DNA of 9,778 nt from Candidatus Parcubacteria bacterium (GTDB taxonomy: Bacteria > Patescibacteriota > Minisyncoccia > Phycocordibacterales > GCA-2747955): the NCBI GenBank assembly GCA_027039745.1, contig JALUMP010000070.1:1-9778 (forward strand), given 5' to 3'. The translations under genes were made by a program, and so were the position numbers. The notes beneath the pieces were generated by a model. The model had not been told where the DNA came from, made no database searches, and worked only from the letters and a program-made list of their open reading frames with translations. Below are positions 1 through 7,610 of the stretch, piece after piece (the first letter of the stretch is position 1; the number at the start of each line of letters is the position of its first letter).

Positions 1-1316
1 ATTACAACCATTATAAAACCAAGCAACATAGTTAAAGGAACAAAAATTAAAATTAAAATATTGGTTATAGGTGATATTAAGGAAATTTCTCCCATTAAAT
101 ATAAGATAAAAGGTAAAACAAATATTTGAGTAGATAAAGTAGCAGCTAAGATTGATTTTATTTCTAAAATATTAGTTGGGATTAAGAAAGATAAAAGTTT
201 TTCGATTTTTGGACTTAAAATTATTAATCCAAGAGTGGCTAAAAATGAAAGTTGAAAAGATGCATCAAAGATTAAAAGCATTGGGTTAAAAAGTAACATT
301 ATAAATGCTGCTAAAAACAAAAGTTTTATAGTTTCTGATTCTCTGTTGGTGGTTTTTGCAAGTATAACGAGCAAAGCCATAATGGCGGCTCTTACAATAG
401 TTGCAGAAGCTCCTGTCATTAAGGTAAATAAAATGATACCAATACTACCTAAAGTCCCAGCTAGACCAATACCAAAAATAGAAAATATTTTAGTAAAAAA
501 ATCTGCGACAAGAGTAAGATTATAGCCAGACAAAACAACAATATGGATAACTCCTGTTTTTCTAAAATCATTTAACATATTTTTTCCCATATCTGTTTTT
601 TCTCCCAATAATACACCGCCGAGCAAAAATGATTCTGGAGCAGGTACTAGTTTTTGTATTTTTGAAATAAAGTATTTTTTGATTTTATATAAATATGTTT
701 TGATAAAATCACCCTTGTTGTGTTTTACGATTTTGATATTTTTTATTTTTAATTCATATAGAATTTGACTTTTTTTAAGGTAGTTTACATAATCAAATGT
801 TTTTGTTGTTTGGTTGTTGTATATTCGGGGATCTCCTTTTTTGTTTTTTTGAGTTTTTGATGTAAAATTTTTTGGTTTAAGTAAAAAACCATCTATTTGA
901 ACGACATCTCCATATTGGTATGTTGGATAATTTGGGACTCATGTTATAACTTTAAATTTTTCTTTTGGAAATTTTAAAATCAATTTTGTATGATATGTTT
1001 TTGTTTCGGGTTCTTCGTTCACTAGTAAATTTTGTGTAATATGTTGTCCTTCCATATTCAAAAAAGGTTTTATTTGTAATTTTTCAAAAAGATAGTATCT
1101 TAAAAAACCGAGAAAAAACGCCAGACTAACAATAAAGAGAAAAGTTATATATTTGTTTGTTTGTTTGGTTTTTGTATAATATAAAATATAGATAAATAAT
1201 GAAACTAAAATAAGAAACAGTGATTCAAATAAAAAATTTATTTCAAAAGAACTAAAAGCAATACTAAATAAAAAAGTAATAATAAATGTATAAAAATATA
1301 AATTATTTTTTTGCAT
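1..1316 (-). CDS. comEC: ComEC/Rec2-type competence DNA channel, 3' end cut by window edge
   Basis: Inner-membrane channel that passes single-stranded DNA into the cytoplasm in natural transformation. The start is ATG at 1316. About 438 residues are visible and the frame is still open at base 1. The N-terminus (about residues 1-70) has two or three hydrophobic helices, followed by a soluble OB-like part (about 85-190). A polytopic Competence domain follows, with HIVVLSGYN at 258-266 (family HxxxxSGxx motif), then GASATIVRAA and FDASFQLSFLATLGLI, all typical of ComEC. The frame crosses one TGA at 941-939 (codon 126, read as Trp); without this recoding the gene would look like a 125-residue fragment. 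No Shine-Dalgarno is seen. It overlaps the 3' end of the PAP2 gene by 14 nt, so the two are probably co-transcribed. Whether the C-terminal metallo-beta-lactamase-like domain exists cannot be seen. Identity is strong; the extent of the missing C-terminus is unknown. Confidence 0.9.
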
Positions 1317-1854
1317 ATTGTTTTTTACTTACAAAGTAATGAACAATGATGGGGACAGCAGAACCAATTAAAAATCCTACAAAAATATCAAGTGGAAAAT
1401 GCACACCAACAATAATTCTACTTATACCGACAAAAACAGATAGGATAATCAGAAATATTCCTATTTTTTTGTTATACAAATAAATACTTATAGCAAAAGC
1501 AAATACTAAAGTTGTGTGCCCAGAAGGGAAAGAGTCTGTTACGTTTGGGTGAGAAACAAGATTTTGGATATTTTTTAGCATTAAAAATGGTCTTTCTGCA
1601 ACTACAAGATGTTTGATGGTGCTTGTAATTAGATATGCAAAGATACTTGCAGAAAAATAAATAAAAAATTCTTTTACTTCAATAACTTTGTCTTTTCAAA
1701 TAAATTTAAAAGAGACAAAAAGAAAGATTATTATAATGATAAAGATTAAATATTATAAACAAAAAATAAAAAAGTTATCTAAAATATCATTTTGGTGTGA
1801 GAGTGAATTTAAAATATAAAAAACTTTTGTGTTTAAAAAGAAATTTTCTAACAT
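1303..1854 (-). CDS. PAP2-family membrane phosphatase with a premature in-frame TAA (possible pseudogene)
   Basis: Type 2 phosphatidic acid phosphatase/undecaprenyl-diphosphatase-like membrane enzyme. All three catalytic motifs are present in one frame: K81-x6-R88-P89 (KHLVVAERP), P110-SGH-113, and S145-R146 with H152 and D156 (SRIIVGVHFPLD). From the ATG at 1854 the frame gives 183 codons, about the usual length for small bacterial PAP2 proteins, with hydrophobic helices between motifs. TGA at 1698-1696 (codon 53) is read as Trp. TAA at 1755-1753 (codon 34) interrupts the same frame, in a position where relatives, as I recall them, carry a Glu/Lys-Tyr-Leu stretch. No ATG, GTG or TTG lies in frame between this TAA and M92, which is already past motif 1, so simple restart cannot make an active enzyme. 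It is a one-base nonsense mutation, a sequencing error, or readthrough. An extended -10 lies just upstream, and comEC overlaps the 3' end. Confidence 0.72.
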
Positions 1855-1863
1855 AATAGAACT

Positions 1864-1872
1864 ATTTTAACA
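1864..1872 (-). promoter_or_regulatory. Extended -10 promoter for PAP2-comEC
   Basis: On the minus strand the sequence reads TGTTAAAAT, an extended -10 element, with 9 nt between it and the ATG at 1854. Initiation about 7 nt downstream would give a 5' leader of only 2-3 nt. No good -35 is visible. The same TGnTAnAAT arrangement recurs before other genes in the window, which raises confidence somewhat. Confidence 0.45.
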
Positions 1873-1878
1873 TTTTTA

Positions 1879-1906
1879 TTGTTTTTATAAAATTTAAGTA
1901 TATAAT
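1879..1906 (+). promoter_or_regulatory. Promoter of the leader ORF / LOG-HAD operon
   Basis: TTGTTT (1879-1884) and a perfect TATAAT (1901-1906) are separated by 16 bp. The expected transcription start, near 1912, is a few bases before the ATG of a 22-codon leader ORF (1917). It is divergent from the PAP2-comEC promoter. Confidence 0.55.
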
Positions 1907-1916
1907 AAAAATATAT

Positions 1917-1985
1917 ATGCAATATTTAAATTACATAAAAAGACATAATCATCATGATTTTTATCGTGTTGGTTTCGTCTTGTAA
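1917..1985 (+). CDS. Putative 22-residue His-rich leader peptide (attenuator)
   Basis: A short ORF from ATG 1917 to TAA 1983-1985. Its middle reads RHNHHDFYR, with three His codons among four consecutive positions (codons 10, 12, 13). It begins 10 nt after a TATAAT box and is followed by a terminator hairpin whose 5' arm can alternatively pair with bases inside the ORF. That combination is the reason for calling it a regulatory leader peptide. Its base composition is less AT-biased than the surrounding spacer (GTGTTGGTTTCGTC). Alternatives: a chance ORF, or a leader sensing another of its residues (Arg, Tyr, Phe). The arrangement is seen in the sequence; the function is inferred. Confidence 0.5.
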   Translation: MQYLNYIKRHNHHDFYRVGFVL

Positions 1986-2038
1986 GATTTAAAATAATTG
2001 TATATCTTTTTAAAAAACCGGCACGTTGTGCTGGTTTT
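1953..2038 (+). promoter_or_regulatory. Transcription attenuator: mutually exclusive hairpins 1:2, 2:3 and 3:4
   Basis: Three competing pairings can be drawn. 1:2 is CATGAT (1953-1958) with ATCGTG (1963-1968), loop TTTT. 2:3 is CGTGTTGGTTT (1965-1975) with AAACCGGCACG (2015-2025), 11 pairs including two G-U, the antiterminator. 3:4 is AAAACCGGCAC (2014-2024) with GTGCTGGTTTT (2028-2038), the terminator. A ribosome stalled on the His codons (1944-1955) would cover strand 1 and leave strand 2 free to pair with strand 3, giving readthrough. A ribosome reaching the stop at 1985 would cover strand 2, giving termination. This matches the classical his/trp-type logic and controls the gene starting at 2063. 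Pairing is read from sequence; regulation is inferred. Confidence 0.55.
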
Positions 2039-2042
2039 ATTT
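2012..2042 (+). terminator. Intrinsic terminator of the leader (upstream of the LOG gene)
   Basis: 11-bp stem AAAACCGGCAC / GTGCTGGTTTT with one G-U pair and a GTT loop, followed by a T-rich tail. It stands 20-odd bases before the start codon of the LOG gene, so it conditions that gene's transcription rather than ending an upstream coding gene. Confidence 0.7.
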
Positions 2043-2062
2043 TAGTAAATAATATAAAAAAT

Positions 2063-2617
2063 ATGAATAAACAAACAAGAAAATTACAAATAGGGGTTAT
2101 GGGTTCGGCTGCAGATACTGTGTATTCTAAAAAAGTTGCACAGCTTGCAGAAGAAGTTGGTTATGAAATAGCAAAAAGAGAGTGCACTACAATTTATGGG
2201 GCTGAAAAAGATACAGATTCTTTGTCAACGGCAGCTGCACGTGGAGCAAAAAAGGCTGATGGATTAACTATCGGAGTAACCTATGGTAAAGGAAAAGATA
2301 TTTGAGATAAAGACGGAAATACTGATGTAGTGATTTGTTCTGGTATGGAAAGAGGTGGCGGTAGAGAGTTTGTTTTGGTTAATAGTTGTGATGGCTTGAT
2401 TGCTTTGTCTGGTGGGTCTGGGACAATGAACGAAATGCTAGTAGCATATCAGTTAAATATTCCGGTTGTTGTAGTAGAAGGCACTGGAGGTTGGGCAGAC
2501 AAAATGGCTGGACAATATTTTGATTCTAGAAAAAGAATGAAAGCAGTAGCTTGTAAGACTCCAAAAGAAGCAGTTGAAACGATAATTAAATTAATTGAGA
2601 AAAATGAAAAAAAGTAA
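2063..2617 (+). CDS. LOG/TIGR00725-family Rossmann protein (nucleotide phosphoribohydrolase-like)
   Basis: 184 residues. The N-terminus IGVMGSA (10-16) is the first Rossmann strand and glycine turn. The GGSGTMNE block (117-124) corresponds to the family PGGxGTxxE motif that binds the phosphoribosyl group. In the LOG family this fold releases the base and ribose 5-phosphate from nucleoside monophosphates; many TIGR00725 members are annotated only as 'lysine decarboxylase-like', so the substrate is uncertain. TGA at 2303-2305 (codon 81) is read as Trp; a TGG Trp also occurs in GGWAD, so both codons are used in one gene. Without recoding it would split into two pieces. The start ATG 2063 has no Shine-Dalgarno and lies just downstream of the attenuator terminator. 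Its last 14 nt overlap the HAD gene, indicating translational coupling. Confidence 0.85.
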
Positions 2618-3272
2618 ATTAATAATTTTTGATTTAGATGGCACATTGTATCGGTTTAGAAATGGGTCTTTTTCTGGTTCTGGTTTACAGAAAATAATTT
2701 TAAGAAATGCTTTGAAATTTATTAGAAAAAAATTAAAAAAAACAAAAAAAGAAGCTGAAAAAATTTTAGATGATATTAAAAATAAATATGGAGAAGACAT
2801 CAGCATAGCCATTGAAAAGGAGTATGGCATATTGAGACGAGAATATTTTGATTTTGTGTGGAATGTAGATGCACATCAAATTATTGAGGGGGAAGAAAAT
2901 ACAAAAAAAATTTTAAAAAAACTAAATAAAAAATATGAATTTTTGTTGGTATCTGATGGAGCATATGTGTGAATACAAAATGCTTTGAAAGAACTTGGGG
3001 TAGAAAATTTATTTGAAGGGAAAATTTTGTCTGGAGATGGGAATAAAAGAAAATCTTTAGGAAATAGATTTACCGAGATTTCTGAAAGATATAGTTTTTT
3101 ACCGAAAAATATCGTAGTTGTGGGGGATCAAGAAAAAACAGATATTATTCCGGCTAAAAAACTTGGATTTAAGACTATTTTTGTTAACGAAAATAGAATA
3201 TCAAATGATGCAGATATAAATTTAAAAAATTTAGAAAATTTAGAGTTTGAAGTTGATGGGTTATTTAGTTAA
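2604..3272 (+). CDS. HAD-superfamily hydrolase, pyrimidine 5'-nucleotidase-like
   Basis: 222 residues from ATG 2604 (a TTG at 2595 is possible but gives only three more residues). HAD motif I is FDLDGTLY with D10 (nucleophile) and D12. Motif II is S117 in LLVSDG. A candidate motif III Lys lies in GNKRKS (148-150). Motif IV is GDQEKTD, with D175 and D180 as Mg ligands. A helical cap of about 75 residues lies between motifs I and II. The Tyr after DGT and the cap layout resemble the pyrimidine 5'-nucleotidase/phosphoglycolate-phosphatase branch, but the substrate cannot be fixed. TGA at 2970-2972 (codon 123) is read as Trp; another Trp (FVWN) uses TGG. It overlaps the LOG gene by 14 nt with only a weak GAGA upstream. 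The pairing with a LOG-like enzyme suggests nucleotide salvage or house-cleaning. Confidence 0.85.
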
Positions 3273-3315
3273 TATTTTGTCAAAACTTAATAAAATTAGA
3301 AAATATATTTAAAAA

Positions 3316-3324
3316 TGATATAAT
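3316..3324 (+). promoter_or_regulatory. Extended -10 promoter of ftsH
   Basis: TGATATAAT is a perfect TATAAT with the TGn extension. There are 10 nt to ATG 3335, so the mRNA would start about 3-4 nt before that codon. The in-frame ATG at 3323 lies inside this -10 box, which argues for the start at 3335. Only a weak -35-like TTAGAA is seen at 3297-3302. Confidence 0.55.
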
Positions 3325-3334
3325 GTCATTTAAT

Positions 3335-5284
3335 ATGAAAAATATAAAGAAGAAAATGAATTTTTTTAAGATTAAAAAACCAAATAAAAACAAAAAAGGT
3401 CCTAAGTTATTTTCTCAAATAACTACTGTTGTTTTTTTTATAGCATTGATGATTTTATTGACCTCAGTTATCTATAGCAATAAAGGGATAAAAAATATTT
3501 CAATTTCGCAACTGGCAACTTTGGTTGCAGAACATCACATAAAAGAAATTAATGTTGAGCTTGATGATTTAAGTATTATAAAAAATGATGGCACAAAATT
3601 AAAATCAAAAAAAGAAAAAGATGGCACACTAACAGAGAGTTTGCGTAATTTAGGAGTTCCTCCTCAATCAATTGTAGCTTCTAATATTAAACAAAAAAAA
3701 CCATCTAGTTTTTGATATTATTTTGGTAAATTTTTACCATTCTTATTTCCATTTTTATTATTAGGGGTTATTATTTTTTTATTTTCAAAACAAGCAAAAG
3801 GCGGTGGGGCTATGCAAGCTTTTTCTTTTGGAAATTCTAGAGCAAAATTTATTGACCCAAAAGACAAGAAAAATAGAGTAACGTTTAAAGATGTTGCAGG
3901 GGCCAAAGAGGCTAAGTCTGAACTTATGGAGATTGTAGATTTTTTAAAATCTCCTCAAAAATATTTAAATATTGGGGCAGAGATTCCAAAAGGTCTTTTA
4001 ATGATGGGGCAACCAGGAACTGGTAAGACATTACTTGCACGCGCTATTGCTGGTGAAGCTGAAGTGCCATTTTTTTCTGTATCTGGTTCTGAATTTGTAG
4101 AGATGTTTGTAGGGGTTGGAGCATCAAGAGTAAGAGATTTATTTACACAAGCTAAAAAAATGTCTCCTTCTATTATATTTATTGATGAGATAGATGCCAT
4201 CGGTAGAACTCGTGGTGGTGGTGTCGGTGGCGGAAACGATGAGAGAGAGCAGACTTTAAATCAGATTTTGACAGAAATGGATGGTTTTGAAAAAAATCAA
4301 AAAGTGATTGTTGTTGCTGCAACAAACAGACCAGAAGTGTTAGATCCAGCACTATTAAGACCAGGTAGATTTGATAGAAGAGTAGTAATTGACCTACCAG
4401 ATAGAAGTGATAGAGAAAAAATACTTGAAATACATGGGTCAAAAAAACCATACGAAAAAGATATAGATTTAAAAGTTATTGCAGAAAGAACACCAGGTTT
4501 CTCTGGAGCAGACTTACAATCGTTAATGAACGAAGCTGCAATTTTAGCTGCAAAAGAAAATAGAAAGAAGTTAAAACAAAATGATCTGATAGTTTCTATT
4601 GAGAAAGTAATGCTTGGTCCAGAAAGGAAGTCACATATTCCATCTGAAGAAGAAAAGATAAAAACTGCGTATCACGAAGTGGGGCATGCGCTTGTGGCAT
4701 CTCTTACAGAATATGCAGATCCTGTGCATAAGGTTTCTATTATTCCTCGTGGAAGAACTGGTGGATATACAATGAATTTACCTTTTGACGATAAAAGAAT
4801 GAAAACCAAAAAAGATTTTCTTTCTGAGATTTCGGTTTTACTTGGTGGATATATTACAGAAAAAATGGTTTTTGATGATATTACTACAGGGCCTTCAAAT
4901 GACTTAATGGTGGCGTCTGATCTAGCAAGAAGAATGGTAACTGTTTATGGAATGAGTGATAAGGTTGGAACTGTGTGCTATGACGGTCGAGGGTCTGGTA
5001 TATCACAAGTGGGAGCAGATCATGGAAGTGTAGCAAGTGTATCTGAAAAAACTCATCTTTTAATTGACGCGGAAGTTAAAAAAATTATTGATGGTCAATA
5101 CAAAGAAGCTCAAGGTCTGTTAAAGAAACATGAAAAAGCTTTGCATGGTATTTCAAAATCTTTGTTGAAGGAAGAGACTTTAGAAAGAGCAGAGTTTGAA
5201 AAGCTTTTGAAAAAATATAAAATTCGAGTAAAAGAAAAGGGTGATGTTAAAAAGAGATTTGTAATCAATAAAGGAAAAAAGTAG
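3335..5284 (+). CDS. ftsH: ATP-dependent zinc metalloprotease FtsH
   Basis: 649 residues from ATG 3335 (653 from the in-frame ATG 3323, rejected because it lies within the -10 box). The membrane-anchored AAA+ protease degrades misassembled membrane proteins and short-lived regulators. Order: basic N-terminus, TM1 (about 29-47), short extracytoplasmic FtsH_ext domain, TM2 (about 133-152), AAA+ domain with Walker A GQPGTGKT (225-232), Walker B FIDE (D284, E285), the pore/ISS region, and the second region of homology NRPEVLDPALLRPGRFDRR. The M41 protease domain has HEVGH (H447, E448, H451) and the third zinc ligand D523 in PSNDL. All catalytic residues are present and the length is normal. TGA at 3713-3715 (codon 127) is read as Trp at the entry to TM2, where FtsH homologues often have an aromatic residue. 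It ends with TAG and has its own promoter and terminator. Confidence 0.97.
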
Positions 5285-5292
5285 AATAAAAC

Positions 5293-5317
5293 AAGAAGAG
5301 CGAAGGCTCTTTTTTGT
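5293..5317 (+). terminator. Intrinsic terminator of ftsH
   Basis: Stem AAGAGC (5296-5301) / GCTCTT (5306-5311) with loop GAAG, extendable by A-T pairs, followed by a run of T. It lies 9 bases after the ftsH TAG. Confidence 0.8.
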
Positions 5318-5358
5318 TTGAAAGTGTTGCGGTTTAGATTACAATTTAAGTATTATAT

Positions 5359-5387
5359 TTGACAAATCTTTTATAATTAGTTATTAT
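5359..5387 (+). promoter_or_regulatory. Near-consensus sigma-70 promoter of the 121-residue protein gene
   Basis: TTGACA (5359-5364), 17-bp spacer, TATTAT (5382-5387). The -35 is a perfect match to consensus. Only 8 nt separate the -10 from the ATG at 5396, so the transcript would start within a base or two of the start codon. Confidence 0.75.
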
Positions 5388-5395
5388 ATATTATT

Positions 5396-5761
5396 ATGTT
5401 TGAAAAAATAGAAAATAGAAAAAATAATATATCTGAAGAAGTCATTGATAATGATATATTTTCTTTGAAAGATGCTGTGATTTCTGGAGATATTTCTTTA
5501 AAAAAGGCTTTTGAGTATTTGAATGATAATGCCGATAGATTAAGTGAAATAAAAGAACAATTTAAAACTTTACCAAAAAACCCAGAAGTATCTAAAAGAG
5601 TTGTAGAAGATAAACAAGCTCTAGTGGATAATATGAGAAATGTATATAGTGAGATGTCTAAAAAATCAAAAACTTTATGAGGTAAAATGTTTTACAAAAA
5701 TAAAGAGTCTGATTTTAAAAAGGTAGGGGCGTTTATATTACATTTAGAAAAAGAATTATAA
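5396..5761 (+). CDS. Protein of unknown function, 121 residues
   Basis: I do not recognise this family. The protein is charged, rich in Lys, Glu, Asp and Asn, and mostly predicted helical by eye (for example SLKDAVISGDISLKKAFEYL), with no signal peptide, membrane segment or Cys. TGA at 5678-5680 (codon 95) is read as Trp in a KTL-W-GKMFYK context, adding 26 residues before the TAA. If TGA were a stop the product would be 94 residues, but the frame stays open and ends shortly before a terminator, supporting the longer form. It stands alone between the ftsH terminator and its own terminator, driven by the best-matching promoter in the window, so it is probably a well-expressed single-gene transcript. 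Confidence 0.7.
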
Positions 5762-5772
5762 GTTTTAAAATT

Positions 5773-5808
5773 AAAAATTACATAAAGAATGTAATTTTTT
5801 CTTTTTTT
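5773..5808 (+). terminator. Intrinsic terminator of the 121-residue protein gene
   Basis: Perfect 11-bp stem AAAAATTACAT (5773-5783) / ATGTAATTTTT (5789-5799), loop AAAGA, then a T-rich run to about 5808. It is AT-rich but long, and lies 11 bases after the stop codon. Confidence 0.75.
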
Positions 5809-5824
5809 AAAAAGTTGTAAATTA

Positions 5825-5833
5825 TGATAGAAT
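5825..5833 (+). promoter_or_regulatory. Extended -10 promoter of gatC-gatA
   Basis: TGATAGAAT, with 23 nt to the gatC ATG at 5857. The predicted leader is about 16 nt of A/T-rich sequence without a Shine-Dalgarno. No clear -35 is visible. Confidence 0.45.
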
Positions 5834-5856
5834 AGGTTTTGAATTAAAATAAAATT

Positions 5857-6156
5857 ATGAGTAATAATCAAATTTCAGTAGATGATGTTTTATATTTAGC
5901 AGACTTGGCTAAAATAAAATTAACAGATGAAGAAAAAGAAGCTTTTCCAAAACAGCTTTCTTCTATATTGCAATATATTGACAAAATAAAAGAGGTTAAA
6001 ATTTCGGATGATGTGCAAAGGGATTTTAGAAAAATAAATGTTTTTCGTGAAGATAAAAATCCACATCAAAATGGAGATCATAGAAATGCTATTTTAGAAG
6101 AAATGCCAGAAGTAGAAAATGATTTGCTGGTAGTTAAAAAAATACTTAATAATTAG
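5857..6156 (+). CDS. gatC: Aspartyl/glutamyl-tRNA amidotransferase subunit C
   Basis: 99 residues, normal length for GatC. It is the small linker subunit that wraps around GatA and GatB and stabilises the complex. Visible family features are the N-terminal helix VDDVLYLADLAKIKLTDEEKE, the LSSILQYIDKIKEV helix, an FREDKNPH segment corresponding to the usual 'REDxxxxS' region, and a C-terminal VVKKIL like the VKKIL ending I associate with CPR GatC. No TGA codons occur in frame. It ends in TAG and precedes gatA by 44 bp of pure A/T-rich spacer, in the same direction, presumably as one operon. Confidence 0.93.
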   Translation: MSNNQISVDDVLYLADLAKIKLTDEEKEAFPKQLSSILQYIDKIKEVKISDDVQRDFRKINVFREDKNPHQNGDHRNAILEEMPEVENDLLVVKKILNN

Positions 6157-6200
6157 AAAATAATTTTAAATTTAAAATTTAAAATTATAATAATATAAAC

Positions 6201-7610
6201 ATGATAGATTTAAAAGATTTAACAATTAAAAAAGCTCACAAAGCTTTAAAAGATGGAGAATATACAGTAAAAGAGCTTGTGGATACATATTTAAAAAATA
6301 TTGAAAACAAAAATACTGATATAAATGCATATTTGCATTTATTTACAGATATTTCAGAAAGAGTTGAAAAAGCTCAAAAAATGTTTGACAATAGAGAGGC
6401 AACACTACTTACAGGTATTCCTATGGGGCTTAAAGCTATTATTGCTAAAAAAGGGCAGGTTACTAATGCTTCTTCTAAAATTTTGGAAAATTATAAAGCA
6501 ACATATGATGCAACTGTGGTAGAAAAGCTTGAAAAAGTTGGAGTTGTTTTTCTTGGTTCTACCAACACAGACGAATTTGCTATGGGTGGCTCAACAGAAA
6601 ACTCTGCATTTGGTGTGACTAAAAATCCTACCGATCCATCTCGAGTTGCTGGTGGTTCTTCTGGTGGCTCTATTGCAGCTGTAGCGTCTGATATGGCGTT
6701 AGCTGCACTTGGGACAGATACTGGAGGGTCTATTCGTGAGCCAGCAGCTTTTTGTGGGGTTGTTGGATTTAAATCTACTTATGGAGCAGTTTCTCGTTAT
6801 GGGGCATACCCTATGGGTTCTTCTTTTGATCAAATTTGCCCAACAGCGAAAAATGTAGAGGACGTAAAAATAATAGAGTCTTTTTTGAGAGGAGAAGATA
6901 AATATGATATGACTTGTTTGCCAGATGAAACTTGAAAAAAAGAAGTTAAAAAAGAAAAATACAAAATTGCAATTCCTAAAAAATTAACAGATGGTTCTGA
7001 TGATGATGTGCGTAAAGTGTTTGATGATTTTATAGAAAAAGTAAAAAAGGCAGGGCACGAAGTTAAGGAAGTAGATATTCCAATTTTAGATTTAGTTTTG
7101 GCTATTTATTATGTTTTGATTCCAGCTGAAGTTTCTTCAAATGTAGCTCGTTTTGATGGTTTAAGATATGGTTTGAAAGTTGATGGGGAAACTTTATGAG
7201 ATGTTTATAAAAACACAAGAGGTCAGGGATTTGGGCCTGAAGTAAAAAGAAGAATTATGCTTGGAACATATATTTTATCTGCAGGGTATGCTGATAAATA
7301 TTATGAAAAAGCTTTAGCATTGAGAGAAGAATTAAAATCAGAGCTTAAAAAAGTATTTGAAAAATTTGATTTTATTTTAACACCAACAGCTCCTGTAGTT
7401 GCTCCAAAAATAGGTTCACTTGGGGGAGACCCAATGACAGAATATTTAATGGATATCTTTACAGTAACTGCAAATACTGCAGGGATTCCTGCAATTTCAG
7501 TTCCAGCTGGAAGTGTGGAAAAAGAGGGGTATGAGTTGCCGGTGGGGGCGCAGTTTATGGCGGGGTGGGAAAAAGATGACACATTATTCGACATCACCTC
7601 TAAACTTTAA
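6201..7610 (+). CDS. gatA: Glutamyl-tRNA(Gln) amidotransferase subunit A
   Basis: 469 residues. The amidase-signature subunit hydrolyses glutamine and feeds ammonia to GatB for transamidation of Glu-tRNA(Gln) and/or Asp-tRNA(Asn). The Ser-cisSer-Lys triad is K78 (GIPMGLK), S153 (GGSSGGS) and S177 (GTDTGGS), one residue offset from the well-studied S. aureus enzyme numbering. After K78 the usual DNI is AII here, and IRQP is IREP. Two TGA codons, 6933-6935 (codon 245) and 7197-7199 (codon 333), are read as Trp, the second in ETL-W-DVYKNTRGQGFGPEVKRR. The C-terminus stops at DITSKL, apparently 4-10 residues shorter than relatives. Its last codons and TAA lie inside the left arm of the palindromic element at 7600-7751, suggesting that the element replaced the original end. 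No Shine-Dalgarno; TATAAT at 6186-6191 lies 9 nt before the ATG. Confidence 0.96.

Noticed and set aside
3323..3325. Upstream ATG as the ftsH start
   Set aside because: It overlaps the TATAAT box of the ftsH promoter; the ATG at 3335 fits the promoter-to-start spacing seen at other genes.
4179..4451. Minus-strand ORF with a His-rich stretch opposite ftsH
   Set aside because: It is the antisense of the Gly-rich GGGVGGG loop and Walker region of FtsH; it has no promoter and no family features.
6157..6200. A/T-only inverted repeat between gatC and gatA as a terminator
   Set aside because: The stem would have no G-C pair and no clear T-run, and it lies within an expected operon.
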